Counted from the first letter of the stretch, positions 24,772-33,398 are shown. The stretch: 64,000 bases of DNA from Mesotoga prima MesG1.Ag.4.2 (GCF_000147715.2 NC_017934.1:2790001-2854000); one strand, 5' to 3'. Program-made: numbers and translations. The notes: generated by a model not told the origin, from the letters alone.

Positions 24772-26297
24772 AATACGTCATCGCATACGATCTGGGAACC
24801 ACCGGGAACAAGGCGACGCTATATGGAATAGACGGGAAGCTCCTGGCGAGTTCCTTCTCAGGTTACAAGACCTATCATCCCGGTCCGAATCAGGTAGAGC
24901 AGGATCCTCTGGAGTGGTGGGAGTCCGTCAAGAATACGACCCCGGATCTCATCGCCAGGGCCGGTGTCAATCCCGAAGAGATAGTCGCTATAAGCTTCAG
25001 CGGTCAGATGATGGGGGCAATCCCCGTTGACAGGGACGGAAAGCTTCTTAGAAGGGCCATAATATGGGCCGATCAGAGAAGCGTCGAACAGTCGGCAAGG
25101 CTCGAAGAAGTGGGCAATGATTTCGTATACAGGCTCACTGGATCTAGGATAACGCCGACCTACTCCGGTCCGAAGATTGCCTGGATAAAAGATAACGAAC
25201 CTGAAATATACAATAAAGCACATAAATTCCTGAATGCGAAGGATTACATCGTCTCAAGATTTACCGGAGAGTTCGGGACTGACCACTCAGATGCGTCGAT
25301 GACGCTTCTCTTCGATATCGAAAACCTGAAATGGTCGGAGAAACTCGTTGAAGTGTTCGGGCTGGATATGGAAAAACTTCCCAATGTGACCTCCTCTACG
25401 AATGTCGTCTCGGAGATACTGCCAAAGGTGGCGGAGGAACTGGGACTGTCGAAGAAGACTCTAATAGTCCGCGGCGGCGGAGACGGCGCCTGTGCCTGCC
25501 TGGGAGCAGGGGTTGTCAGTCCAGACGAGGCCTATCTCTATCTCGGTTCATCTAGCTGGGTGAGCACATGTTCCACGGAACCTATTTTCGACGAGAAATC
25601 TAGGACATTTAACTTCGCATATCCCATTGAGGGTTTCTATTGCCCGACTGGAACAATGCAGGCCGGGGGAGCTTCGTATCAATGGGCTAAGGACGCTCTC
25701 TGCCAGCATGAAGAAGAGAAGGCAAAGGCACTGGGGCTGAGCGCCTTCACGATTATGGACGATCTGGTTGACCAGACAAGACCCGGAGCCGGGAACCTCA
25801 TCTTTCTGCCTTATTTGCTCGGGGAGAGAAGCCCGAGGTGGAACATTAATGCTAGAGGAGCCTTCATAGGACTTTCATCTACACATAGAAAGGCCGATAT
25901 GCTGAGGGCGGTGCTCGAAGGTGTGGTCTTCAACCTGAAAATAGTCCTGGATATTCTCGAGACTAAGGGGAAGTTCGACAAGATTCGCCTTATCGGCGGA
26001 GGAGCAAAGGGAAGGAACTGGAAACAGATTGTGGCAGATATATTTGGGAAGACGGTTACGATACCCGAGTATCTCGAAGAGGCAACGTCAATGGGAGCGG
26101 CTATTATTGGTGCTGTTGGAGCTGGAGAGATGACGTTCAAGGAAGCCTCTACTTTTGTAAGGGATGTTCAGTTCATCAAATACAACCCAGAGAATCACAG
26201 GTACTACGAAAGACTTTTCGAGGTTTTCGATAGGGCCTACAGTTCGCTCATAGAAACCTATGAAGACCTTGCCAAGCTGAGAACATATACGAATTAG
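24768..26297 (+). CDS. FGGY-family carbohydrate kinase, xylulokinase-like
   Basis: A 509-residue two-domain kinase. The phosphate-1 loop AYDLGTTGNKATLY starts at residue 5; ISFSGQMMGAIPVD and IIWADQRS carry the catalytic aspartate; the phosphate-2/adenosine region includes GGGDGACACLG and RLIGGGAKGRNWKQI. XylB-type xylulokinase is the closest class by feel, but ketopentose, ribulose and pentitol kinases share these motifs. With ribokinase in the same operon, two different pentose entry points are likely. It overlaps rbsK by ATGA. Confidence 0.88.
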   Translation: MKYVIAYDLGTTGNKATLYGIDGKLLASSFSGYKTYHPGPNQVEQDPLEWWESVKNTTPDLIARAGVNPEEIVAISFSGQMMGAIPVDRDGKLLRRAIIWADQRSVEQSARLEEVGNDFVYRLTGSRITPTYSGPKIAWIKDNEPEIYNKAHKFLNAKDYIVSRFTGEFGTDHSDASMTLLFDIENLKWSEKLVEVFGLDMEKLPNVTSSTNVVSEILPKVAEELGLSKKTLIVRGGGDGACACLGAGVVSPDEAYLYLGSSSWVSTCSTEPIFDEKSRTFNFAYPIEGFYCPTGTMQAGGASYQWAKDALCQHEEEKAKALGLSAFTIMDDLVDQTRPGAGNLIFLPYLLGERSPRWNINARGAFIGLSSTHRKADMLRAVLEGVVFNLKIVLDILETKGKFDKIRLIGGGAKGRNWKQIVADIFGKTVTIPEYLEEATSMGAAIIGAVGAGEMTFKEASTFVRDVQFIKYNPENHRYYERLFEVFDRAYSSLIETYEDLAKLRTYTN

Positions 26298-26341
26298 CCT
26301 GTTTGTCTCTCTAGTACCGTAAAGAAGGATGTGATTTCATC

Positions 26342-27091
26342 ATGCTTTTTAATGCAGACAGAAGAATAGCCCTTGATAGAGCAAGTCCGGTTCCACTCTA
26401 CTACCAGATTTACAGGATAATTTCTGATTATATGAAGGAACCGGGCGCCGTTGGCAGAAAACTTCCAACGGAAGAAGCCATGATGAAAGTGTTCGATGTA
26501 AGCAGGGCGACCGTTAGGAGAGCTTTGCAGGCCCTGGAAAGCAGCGGACAGATCTCAAGGTCTCGTGGAAGGGGGACTATCATAACGAACAACGCTTCTC
26601 AGGAGCAGCTTACAACTATTCGAAGCTTTACCGAACAGATGAGACTTGAGAACCATGTGCCGATTACGAAGGTTGTTGAGGTGAAGAAAGTCAAGGCCGG
26701 TTCGGAAATGGCTAGAATTCTCCAGGTATCGGAAGACGAAGAGTTGCTTCAAGTTACCAGACTGAGGGGAAATGAATCCTACTTTCCTCTTGCGCTCTTC
26801 ATATCCTTTCTTACATCTAGATCAAACCTTACCGGAGAAGAGAACTTTGAGGGTTCTCTTTATGAACTGATGAGAAATAGGGGAACGGCCGTAGTCGAAG
26901 GAGACGCGATCATAGAGGGACGGCTCGCAGAAGGGAGAATAGCGAAGCTTCTGAAGATAGAAGAGGGGGCGCCGATCCTATATTACGAAAGAGTAGGCTG
27001 TACTGCTATCGGTGAGTATGTTGAATTCGTGCAGTGCTGGTACGAAGCGACCCACTACAAATTCCGGATACATTTGACTACAAAGATTTGA
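26342..27091 (+). CDS. GntR family transcriptional regulator (HutC/UTRA type)
   Basis: A 249-residue regulator. The N-terminal winged helix (about 15-80) shows PLYYQIYRIISDYM, KLPTEEAMMKVFDVSRATVRRALQAL and the wing SRGRGTII. The rest is a UTRA effector domain that binds a small sugar or sugar phosphate. It is inside the pentose operon and most likely represses it from the palindromes at 19069-19098. Its release would be triggered by a pathway intermediate (inferred). Confidence 0.9.
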   Translation: MLFNADRRIALDRASPVPLYYQIYRIISDYMKEPGAVGRKLPTEEAMMKVFDVSRATVRRALQALESSGQISRSRGRGTIITNNASQEQLTTIRSFTEQMRLENHVPITKVVEVKKVKAGSEMARILQVSEDEELLQVTRLRGNESYFPLALFISFLTSRSNLTGEENFEGSLYELMRNRGTAVVEGDAIIEGRLAEGRIAKLLKIEEGAPILYYERVGCTAIGEYVEFVQCWYEATHYKFRIHLTTKI

Positions 27092-27105
27092 AGGGAGAGA
27101 TAATT

Positions 27106-27507
27106 ATGAAGAAAAGCGGAATTCTGAACAAGGAGATATGCAATCTAATAGGTTCGATGGGCCACACAGACTTACTGGTAATATCTGACTCAGGGCTGCC
27201 TATTGCTTCTGACAGATACAGGATTGACGTAAGCATTGTAGGCGGAAAGCCAGGGGTCTTCGATGTTCTAGATCCCGTGCTGGAAGAGCTTGAAGTCGAG
27301 AAGGTTATCTTCTCCGAAGAGATGAAGACCGTTAGTCCGAAATGCCTCGAGGAGACGTTGAAGCATCTTCCTGAAGGCATAGAAGTGGAGTTCGTTCCCC
27401 ATGTCAAATTCAAGGAACTCACCAACACGCAGTCTAAGGGAGTAATCAGAACCGGCGAGCAGATACCATACTCAAGTATCATTCTCGTTGGCGGGGTAAC
27501 CTATTGA
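27106..27507 (+). CDS. rbsD: D-ribose pyranase RbsD
   Basis: A 133-residue mutarotase that interconverts pyranose and furanose forms of ribose so that ribokinase can act. The catalytic His20 is in GSMGHTDLLVI, and the C-terminal stretch VIRTGEQIPYSSIILVGGV is the family signature. I chose the ATG at 27106 with GGGAGAG upstream; an in-frame extension into the GntR gene is unlikely. It overlaps the next gene by 4 bp. Its presence argues strongly that D-ribose, or a near relative, is one substrate of the operon. Confidence 0.92.
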   Translation: MKKSGILNKEICNLIGSMGHTDLLVISDSGLPIASDRYRIDVSIVGGKPGVFDVLDPVLEELEVEKVIFSEEMKTVSPKCLEETLKHLPEGIEVEFVPHVKFKELTNTQSKGVIRTGEQIPYSSIILVGGVTY

Positions 27508-28160
27508 TGATCCGTTTACAACTCGCAAACGACACTCACATAAAGGATAGCTTTTTAAAGACTGCCAAAGAAGTCGCCGATTACATAGACATTCTCGAAG
27601 TCGGTACGCCTGCCGTTCTTGCGCACGGTATGACTCTGGTGAGAGAGATAAGCGAGATCCTGCCCGATCATGAGATTCTTGCAGATATGAAGATTGTAGA
27701 TGGGGGTTATCTCGAAGCGGCGATGGCCTTTGAAAGCGGGGCAGATATCGTGACGGTTCTTGGGTTCGCTTCCTTCAAGACGATTTCGGAAGTCAGAAAG
27801 GCTGCCGACCAGTTTGGCGGAGAACTTATGTTGGATACAATAGAGATTTCGGATCTCCAATCCTTTGCCGAAAAGGTCTCTCCGCTATCACCGGATTACA
27901 TATGCATCCACACTTCGGCCGATCTGAGCGGTGTGGGTGAGAGCCTGCACCTTCTTGAGTACGCGAAAAAGATAGAGATTATACGGAGAGTTCTTCCGGA
28001 GGCAAAGATCGCCGTTGCTGGCGGAATATCTCCCGACAATCTCTCCCATGTCTTCCCGTTGAAGCCCGATGTGGTGATCGCGGGACGATCGATCTGGGAG
28101 GCTGAGGACCCTGCAAGAGTAGCGTTCCAGATAAAGACGAGACTGGAGAAAGGTTCATGA
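27504..28160 (+). CDS. hxlA: 3-hexulose-6-phosphate synthase (OMP decarboxylase superfamily)
   Basis: A 218-residue TIM-barrel enzyme of the orotidine-monophosphate-decarboxylase suprafamily. The metal/catalytic D-x-K-x-x-D motif is Asp61-Met-Lys63-Ile-Val-Asp66, and IHTSAD after strand 5 resembles hexulose-phosphate synthase (HTGxD) more than 3-keto-L-gulonate-6-phosphate decarboxylase. The reaction is ribulose 5-phosphate plus formaldehyde to D-arabino-3-hexulose 6-phosphate, or the reverse. The next gene encodes the partner isomerase, overlapping by 4 bp, which supports the HPS call over KGPDC. Confidence 0.85.
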   Translation: MMIRLQLANDTHIKDSFLKTAKEVADYIDILEVGTPAVLAHGMTLVREISEILPDHEILADMKIVDGGYLEAAMAFESGADIVTVLGFASFKTISEVRKAADQFGGELMLDTIEISDLQSFAEKVSPLSPDYICIHTSADLSGVGESLHLLEYAKKIEIIRRVLPEAKIAVAGGISPDNLSHVFPLKPDVVIAGRSIWEAEDPARVAFQIKTRLEKGS

Positions 28161-28717
28161 AATTCGAAGGCACGCTTGATCTTGTTATTGACGAGATAAG
28201 ATCGGTCCTTTCGGGAGTTACAGATGAATCGATCGAAGAGCTTTCCGAAAGTATTCTAAATGCAAGAAGAGTCTTTCTCTTTGCGATGGGCAGGTCTGGC
28301 CTGGCGATCAAGGCCTTCGCGATGAGGCTTATGCATCTGGGTTTGAAGGTCCATGTTGTGGGAGAAGTAACCAGCCCCTCTTTGGGAGAGGGAGACCTTT
28401 TAATCATCGGATCTGCATCGGGGGAGACTCCTTCAGTGGTTCTTAACTCCAAAAAGGCCCGAAAATTTGGAGCCGGAATAGCTTCCATAACTGCCAGCAA
28501 AGAATCTACTGTGGCGGGAATAAGCGATATAGTCATTACGATTCCCACAAAGACTCCCAAAGTGCCCGACAGGGCTGGTGTCTCTTCGGTTCAACCGATG
28601 GGAAATCTATTCGAGCAATCACTGTTGATCCTAACGGATATTGTTGTAATGAATTTAATGGAGAGGTTGAGCATAGATTCGGAAACGATGTTCAAGAACC
28701 ACGCAAATCTCGAATAA
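28157..28717 (+). CDS. hxlB: 6-phospho-3-hexuloisomerase (SIS domain)
   Basis: A 186-residue SIS-domain isomerase converting 3-hexulose 6-phosphate and fructose 6-phosphate. The hallmark strings are GRSGLAIKAFAMRLMHLG (residues 45-62), VGEVTSPSLGEGDLLI, SASGET, and near the C-terminus VQPMGNLFEQSLLI and KNHANLE, all nearly invariant in PHI enzymes. With HPS it makes the ribulose monophosphate module, used in methylotrophs to fix formaldehyde and in archaea to make pentoses from fructose 6-phosphate. Here it sits among pentose uptake genes, an uncommon context. Confidence 0.93.
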   Translation: MKFEGTLDLVIDEIRSVLSGVTDESIEELSESILNARRVFLFAMGRSGLAIKAFAMRLMHLGLKVHVVGEVTSPSLGEGDLLIIGSASGETPSVVLNSKKARKFGAGIASITASKESTVAGISDIVITIPTKTPKVPDRAGVSSVQPMGNLFEQSLLILTDIVVMNLMERLSIDSETMFKNHANLE

Positions 28718-28731
28718 GGGAGGCGAAGGAA

Positions 28732-29718
28732 TTGAAGTACAAAAAAGTGGAAAAGATAGATGAGAAGCTGTCGGCGCTCGGTTACGGCTGCTGGGGAATC
28801 TCAGGCCCGTCTTTCTGGGATGGGACGACAGATGAAGACTCGATCAAGACGATCCAGAGGGCAATAGCCGGAGGAATAAACTTCTTCGATGTGGCGCCGG
28901 TGTATGGTCTGGGACACGCCGAGGAGGTGCTCGGGAAGGCAATAAAAGGTTTGAGGGATAAGATCTTCATTGCAACCAAGTGTGGTCTTCTCTGGGACGA
29001 TCAGGGAAGGACGAGAAACTGTCTCAAACCTGAGAGCATAAGAAAAGAGATTGAAGATAGTCTCAGAAGACTCGGGACGGATCATGTAGATCTCTATCAG
29101 CTTCACTGGCCCGATCCTGAGGTCGAAATCGAAGAGACAATGGAGACTATGGTCGAGCTGAAGAAAGAGGGAAAGATCAGATACATAGGGCTGTCAAATT
29201 TTTCCATTCCCGAGGCGAAAAGGGCGATGAAGGTTGGAGAGGTATGCAGTATGCAGGGCCTCTACAATATGCTCGAAAGGAATCCAAAGAGCTACCATAA
29301 TATTCCGCTCGATTACAGAGTCGAAGATGAAGTCCTTCCCTTCGTTCTGGAGAATGGAATGGCCTTTCTGCCATATAGCCCGCTCTTCCAGGGCCTCCTG
29401 GCTGGAGCGATAAGCGACAAGAAGAAGTTCAGCGAACACGATGTGCGGGCCGCTAATCCGAAGCTAAATTCACCTGAGTTCAAGAAATACTACGAGGTCG
29501 TCGTAAAACTGAACAGACTGGCGCATGAGATAGGGAAGCCTCTGAGTCACATAGCCATCAACTGGCTTATCAGAAATGAAGCAGTAACTTCGGTAATTGC
29601 AGGCGCTCAGAAGGTCGAACAGATAGAACAGAATCTCGGCGCCGTCGAATGGGATATGGATGACGGACTATATGAAAGAATAGAAGAGATAGTCTCCAGT
29701 TCCAATCTGGAGCTGTAG
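28732..29718 (+). CDS. Aldo/keto reductase
   Basis: A 328-residue NAD(P)H-dependent TIM-barrel reductase. Catalytic residues are visible as the Asp and Tyr of FFDVAPVYGLGHAEEVLG, the Lys of IFIATKCG and the His of YQLHWPDP, with GLSNFS and the C-terminal cofactor segment SVIAGAQKVEQIEQN. The start is a TTG at 28732 behind GGGAGGCGAAGGA. It belongs to the subfamily acting on sugars and small aldehydes. In this operon it may reduce an aldose or an aldehyde released by DeoC, but the substrate is not shown. Confidence 0.88.
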   Translation: MKYKKVEKIDEKLSALGYGCWGISGPSFWDGTTDEDSIKTIQRAIAGGINFFDVAPVYGLGHAEEVLGKAIKGLRDKIFIATKCGLLWDDQGRTRNCLKPESIRKEIEDSLRRLGTDHVDLYQLHWPDPEVEIEETMETMVELKKEGKIRYIGLSNFSIPEAKRAMKVGEVCSMQGLYNMLERNPKSYHNIPLDYRVEDEVLPFVLENGMAFLPYSPLFQGLLAGAISDKKKFSEHDVRAANPKLNSPEFKKYYEVVVKLNRLAHEIGKPLSHIAINWLIRNEAVTSVIAGAQKVEQIEQNLGAVEWDMDDGLYERIEEIVSSSNLEL

Positions 29719-29729
29719 GGGGTGTCTAT

Positions 29730-30758
29730 TTGAAAGCCGCGTTTGTAAAATCGCCGTTCAAATTCGAGATTCGGGAGGTAGAACTTCCCCCTTTGAAACC
29801 AAATGACGTACTGCTGAAGATAAAGGCCTCGGGAATCTGTGGAACAGATCTCCACACAGCAAGAACTGAAGCCAAAGATTGGCAGACCTTCGGCCACGAG
29901 ATAGTCGGCATTGTGGAAGAGATCGGTTCATGTGTCGAAAATGTCAAGGTCGGACAGAGTGTGCTGGTAGAAAGCGGTTCTTTCTGCGGGACATGCGAGG
30001 ACTGCAGAAACGGGAGAGTAGATCTCTGCCATGACAGAGCGCCCAACGTTTTCATAAGGGCCGAGAAAGAGAATCTCACGATGGGCTTTGCCGAGAAGGT
30101 AATAATAGACAAACAAAATGCAGTTCCCTTCGAGGGAGTTCCTTTTGAGGAGGCCTCTCTCGTCGAGCCAATGGGAGTTGCGCTGGATCTCACATACACG
30201 GTTGATCCTAGGCTGAACGACGACGTGCTGGTAGTTGGTCTGGGTCCGATTGGTCTCATGGCCGTTCAGATAGTCAAGGCCATGGGAGCGAGAAGAATCT
30301 TTGTCGCCAACCATTCAAGATCTAAGATAAGGATAGATGTTGCAAAGAGCTTTGGAGTGGAGGATGTTATACTCGTCGACAAGACGCCGATCAGCTCCTA
30401 TAAATTCCCCAAGGGCGGAGTCGATAGAGCTCTCGTAACCGCACCGCCTTACGTGATCCCCGAAGTTCTTGACGTCATGAATTTTGGAGGAGTCGTCGGC
30501 TTCATCGGAATAGATTACGGGGAGGGACGCTTCATAAAGTTCGATGCAAACAAGTTCCACTTCAACAAGCTTCAGCTTAGGGCCTCACATGCAGTTCCGG
30601 CTCTCTACTTTCCAAGATGCGTAGATATGATAAAGAGCGGAGCAGTAAATGTGAAACCGCTGATTACCGATACCTTCAAACTGGAAGATATCGGTGAGAT
30701 GATGGTCAGAGCGGAGAACGAGAAAGACAAAGTAATCAAAGCGGTAATGCTAGATTGA
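29730..30758 (+). CDS. Zinc-dependent alcohol (sugar/polyol) dehydrogenase
   Basis: A medium-chain dehydrogenase of 342 residues. Catalytic-zinc ligands are in GICGTDLH and TFGHEIVGIV; structural zinc is held by four cysteines in SFCGTCEDCRNGRVDLC; the Rossmann motif is GLGPIGLMAVQ. It is closest in character to sorbitol, threonine and related polyol dehydrogenases. The last gene of the operon, it probably oxidises a pentitol or reduces a keto sugar. The start is a TTG at 29730 behind GGGGGTG. Confidence 0.88.
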   Translation: MKAAFVKSPFKFEIREVELPPLKPNDVLLKIKASGICGTDLHTARTEAKDWQTFGHEIVGIVEEIGSCVENVKVGQSVLVESGSFCGTCEDCRNGRVDLCHDRAPNVFIRAEKENLTMGFAEKVIIDKQNAVPFEGVPFEEASLVEPMGVALDLTYTVDPRLNDDVLVVGLGPIGLMAVQIVKAMGARRIFVANHSRSKIRIDVAKSFGVEDVILVDKTPISSYKFPKGGVDRALVTAPPYVIPEVLDVMNFGGVVGFIGIDYGEGRFIKFDANKFHFNKLQLRASHAVPALYFPRCVDMIKSGAVNVKPLITDTFKLEDIGEMMVRAENEKDKVIKAVMLD

Positions 30759-30771
30759 AAATGAATACAGG

Positions 30772-30798
30772 GGCCCGCCTCAATGGCGGACCTTTTTC
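30772..30798 (+). terminator. Terminator of the pentose operon
   Basis: Stem GGCCCGCC / GGCGGACC with one mismatch and loop TCAAT, then a run of five T. It ends the operon 14 bp after the dehydrogenase stop. Confidence 0.85.
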
Positions 30799-30814
30799 TT
30801 TGAGATCGGCCTGA

Positions 30815-31110
30815 AGAGAAGGAGTATTGTCGAGAGCTCGCTGCGCTTAAAGGCGGAGAACCCGCTGAGCGCTGATGAAAACCGCGTTGTCCGTCAACGG
30901 TCCACCGTCCTCCGAGAAGACCAAGTCGTCCTTGGTCCTTCGTCCCAGACCATGGACCCGTCCTTCGGGAAGACTGGTTCTTCGTTCCGACGCTGCGCGT
31001 CCAGGTTGTTCGTTCTTGGTAAAGAATTCCGTTATGACTGAAAATGAGGTCCGTTCTTGATGTGCACACACCCCGTCGACGATGGAGCCGTCGACACCCC
31101 TCTCGAGAGC
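30815..31110. repeat. Composite intergenic repeat block 4a
   Basis: Starts with a CGCTGCGCTTAAAG...CCCGCTGAGCGCTG phrase that also occurs at about 40490-40530 and 40620-40650. From about 30895 to 31110 it is nearly identical to 11380-11590, including the sequence around TCCTTCGGGAAGACTGG and the arms GTCGACG...CGTCGAC. It ends with a double-hairpin unit whose first hairpin is CTCTCGAGAG. No gene. Confidence 0.87.
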
Positions 31111-31221
31111 TCATCACTACCCACATCGTCTTCTTCGGAGCTCAATCATTTTGCTCCTCAGTTCCAGAATCAGTTAGCATTAGTAGTAAATAATGACGGT
31201 TTCATGGATCTCTATGTTCTT

Positions 31222-31501
31222 GATCTTAAATCCCCGCTTGAGCGGGGGGGACCGCTTGCGGTGGGGTGTGTGCTCTTTGAACAACGTTTATAATAGATTG
31301 GCCTGTTTGAAATTGAACGACAAATTCGCTCTTAACGTTATTTGGTCTGTGATCCATATGTATGCTCCTACCAGAGACCAAGAACTAACATCGAGCAACC
31401 ACTCACATCGGACTATTTCAGAGCATCGGTTTTTTCGCATACAAAGACCAACACCCTCCGCCACTACGTGGCCCTCCTCCCTCAAGGGAGGACTTAAGAT
31501 C
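31222..31501. repeat. 280-bp element bounded by inverted double-hairpin arms
   Basis: The left arm (31222-31279) starts GATCTTAAATCC; the right arm (31442-31501), read on the other strand, starts GATCTTAAGTCC. Each arm contains a first hairpin with loop TTGA (CCCCGC...GCGGGG on the left, CCTCCC...GGGAGG on the right), a second hairpin (ACCGC...GCGGT; GCCAC...GTGGC), a GGGTGT tract and a shared TCTTTG end. Two stem positions differ by paired changes that keep the pairing. The 160-bp interior has no long open frame. It may be a MITE-like unit or just two facing repeat copies. Confidence 0.7.
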
Positions 31502-31589
31502 AGGATCATCAGGAGCCAAACACAGCATTCGCACGAGAACCAACATATTAATGGAATTTAACTCTTTGACTCATATGTAATGATGAACT

Positions 31590-32411
31590 CTTTAGGGAAA
31601 CTGAAGAGCTCTTCAAGGCTTTTCAAGAACCCAGAACCTTACTTGCTCTCTTCGCTTTTCCCTTCTCTCTACTCTCAGAATAATGGTTTGGCAAGAACGG
31701 TTATTCCGAAAACACCCAATTCCGTCATTCCGACAAAGCTCCTGGTCGGAATCTCGATGCTACTGCTTCAAGGCTCTCCTCGGGAAACGGAGAACCATTC
31801 AACAGCCAGCCAGTCCCTTTGCTCTTCCTACTACCAACCTCCGGCCTCCAACGCCGGTTTTACAATTCACAACTTTGAACTTGGAACTGATCCTTTGCTT
31901 TTCCAACCTCTGACTACTGACCTCTAACCTTGGTTTCTCAAAAGCCCAGATCCTGAACAGGAGCGCTTCAGGATGACAAAATGAGTTCGTTTGATCAGAT
32001 TACTTCACTTTGCTCGCTCTTTTTCCTTGGTTTTTGCCTCCTGGCACGTAAGCGCCAGCATCACTTCCCCGGATGTTCTTCCGGGCATCACTTCCTCGCG
32101 CGAGCGAGCCTCACTTCCTGCCGGAGGCAGCATCACTTCTGATCTTGATGCCACCAACCCCCGGCCTCCGACACCCCGACAACGGTCTTCAAAAGTGCAG
32201 ATCCCGAAACAAGTTCGGGATGACAGAGTGAGGGGCTTCCACAAACCGCTCCCGGACAACTTTCTCAGTTGCTTTGAAACCCTGAACTGATTGGCGGTTC
32301 TCTTCACGAGACCCGAGACCCGTTTTGTTGGACTTTTCTACTTACAACTCACAACTTTGAACTTGCAACTGATCCTTTGCTCTTCCAACCTCTGACTACT
32401 GACCTCTAACC
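31590..32411. repeat. Composite intergenic repeat block 4b
   Basis: Fills the gap before the opp operon's 3' end. About 31620-31695 matches 11610-11672. About 31830-32165 matches 40965-41320 over roughly 300 bp, including the inverted repeat ATCCTGAA...TTCAGGAT (31950-31974) and a hairpin array with CATCACTTCC linkers (32041-32145). ATCCCGAA-ACAAG-TTCGGGAT follows at 32201-32221. The last module ends in CTGACCTCTAACCTCAGG, which supplies the stop codon of oppF on the other strand. Confidence 0.88.
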
Positions 32412-33398
32412 TCAGGTTTTATGCAGCCAGCAGGCGACTTTATGTCCCTCGGCCACCTCAAAGTTTCCGGGCATTTCTTCGCTGCAGATGTCCATTTTGT
32501 AGGGGCATCTAGGGTGAAACGGGCAGCCAGAAGGTGGATTTATCGGGCTAGGGGGCTCCCCTTCCAGTTTGATATTCTGAAGCTTCCGGTCCTCGGGATC
32601 CCAGTTTGGAATCGAAGCCATAAGCGCCTTTGTGTAAGGGTGAGCGGGGTTGTTGAAGAGTTCCCTCGCTTCGGCAGTCTCTACGACGTTTCCGAGATAC
32701 ATTACCATTATTCTGTCGCTCATGTGGTGTACGACGTCTAAGTTGTGCGAGATGAAGATATAGGACATCTCGCTTTCTTCCCTCAGCTCCTGCAACAGGT
32801 TTATGATCTGGCTTTGAACGGAAACGTCGAGGGCAGATGTAGGTTCATCACATATAATCAGTCTCGGTCTAACCGAGATCGAACGGGCTATCGCGATCCT
32901 TTGCCTCTGTCCCCCGGAGAACTCGTGAGGGTAACGCTGAGCGTATTCGGGATAGAGACCGACTTTCATCAGAAGCTCTCCAACGTAATCTTCTGCTTCT
33001 TTTTTGGATAAGAGATTGTGTGCCTCGATCGGTTCCCGTATAATATCCCTTACCGTCATTCTGGGGTCAAGTGAATCGAAGGGATTCTGAAAGATCATCT
33101 GAACATCTCGCCGGAATTTCGAGCGCACGTTCTTTCCAAGCCCTTTGGTTATGTCGTGTTCCTCTCCATTTTCGTCATGGTAGAGTATCTTCCCACCGGT
33201 CGGCTCGTAGATCTTTACTATGGTCCTGCCCAGAGTACTCTTGCCGCAGCCCGACTCCCCGACGACTCCGATTGTCTCTCCCCTGCTTATCTCAAGGGTA
33301 ACAGACTGCATTGCCCTTACATGACCGACTACCTGGAAGAAGACACCGGCCTTTATCGGAAAGAACTTCTTAAGTCCTTCTGTAGAAAGTATCTTCAT
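32412..33398 (-). CDS. oppF: Oligopeptide-type ABC transporter ATP-binding protein OppF
   Basis: An ATPase of 328 residues for a peptide-class importer. Walker A GESGCGKST, signature FSGGQRQRIAIAR and Walker B LIICDEPTSALD are intact, and the C-terminal oligo_HPY extension GCPFHPRCPYKMDICSEEMP, with its conserved cysteines, is the mark of OppD/OppF proteins. It overlaps oppD by 4 bp. The TGA stop lies within the adjacent repeat module, so the final codons may have been set by insertion of the repeat. Confidence 0.94.
   Translation of the reverse strand: MKILSTEGLKKFFPIKAGVFFQVVGHVRAMQSVTLEISRGETIGVVGESGCGKSTLGRTIVKIYEPTGGKILYHDENGEEHDITKGLGKNVRSKFRRDVQMIFQNPFDSLDPRMTVRDIIREPIEAHNLLSKKEAEDYVGELLMKVGLYPEYAQRYPHEFSGGQRQRIAIARSISVRPRLIICDEPTSALDVSVQSQIINLLQELREESEMSYIFISHNLDVVHHMSDRIMVMYLGNVVETAEARELFNNPAHPYTKALMASIPNWDPEDRKLQNIKLEGEPPSPINPPSGCPFHPRCPYKMDICSEEMPGNFEVAEGHKVACWLHKT

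Noticed and set aside
27504-28160. 3-keto-L-gulonate-6-phosphate decarboxylase (UlaD/SgbH type)
   Set aside because: The superfamily motif would fit, but the IHTSAD segment and the overlapping PHI gene favour hexulose-phosphate synthase. No ascorbate or gulonate genes are present.
31057-31293. A 78-codon frame with an NNDGFMDLYVLD stretch resembling an FG-GAP/VCBS repeat remnant
   Set aside because: The match is one short string that runs straight into the double-hairpin repeat. No start signal or further repeats are present, so it is probably chance.
32041-32145. Possible CRISPR array, because a constant 10-base unit alternates with variable spacers
   Set aside because: The unit is too short, the spacers are 10-20 bases and palindromic, and no cas genes are near.
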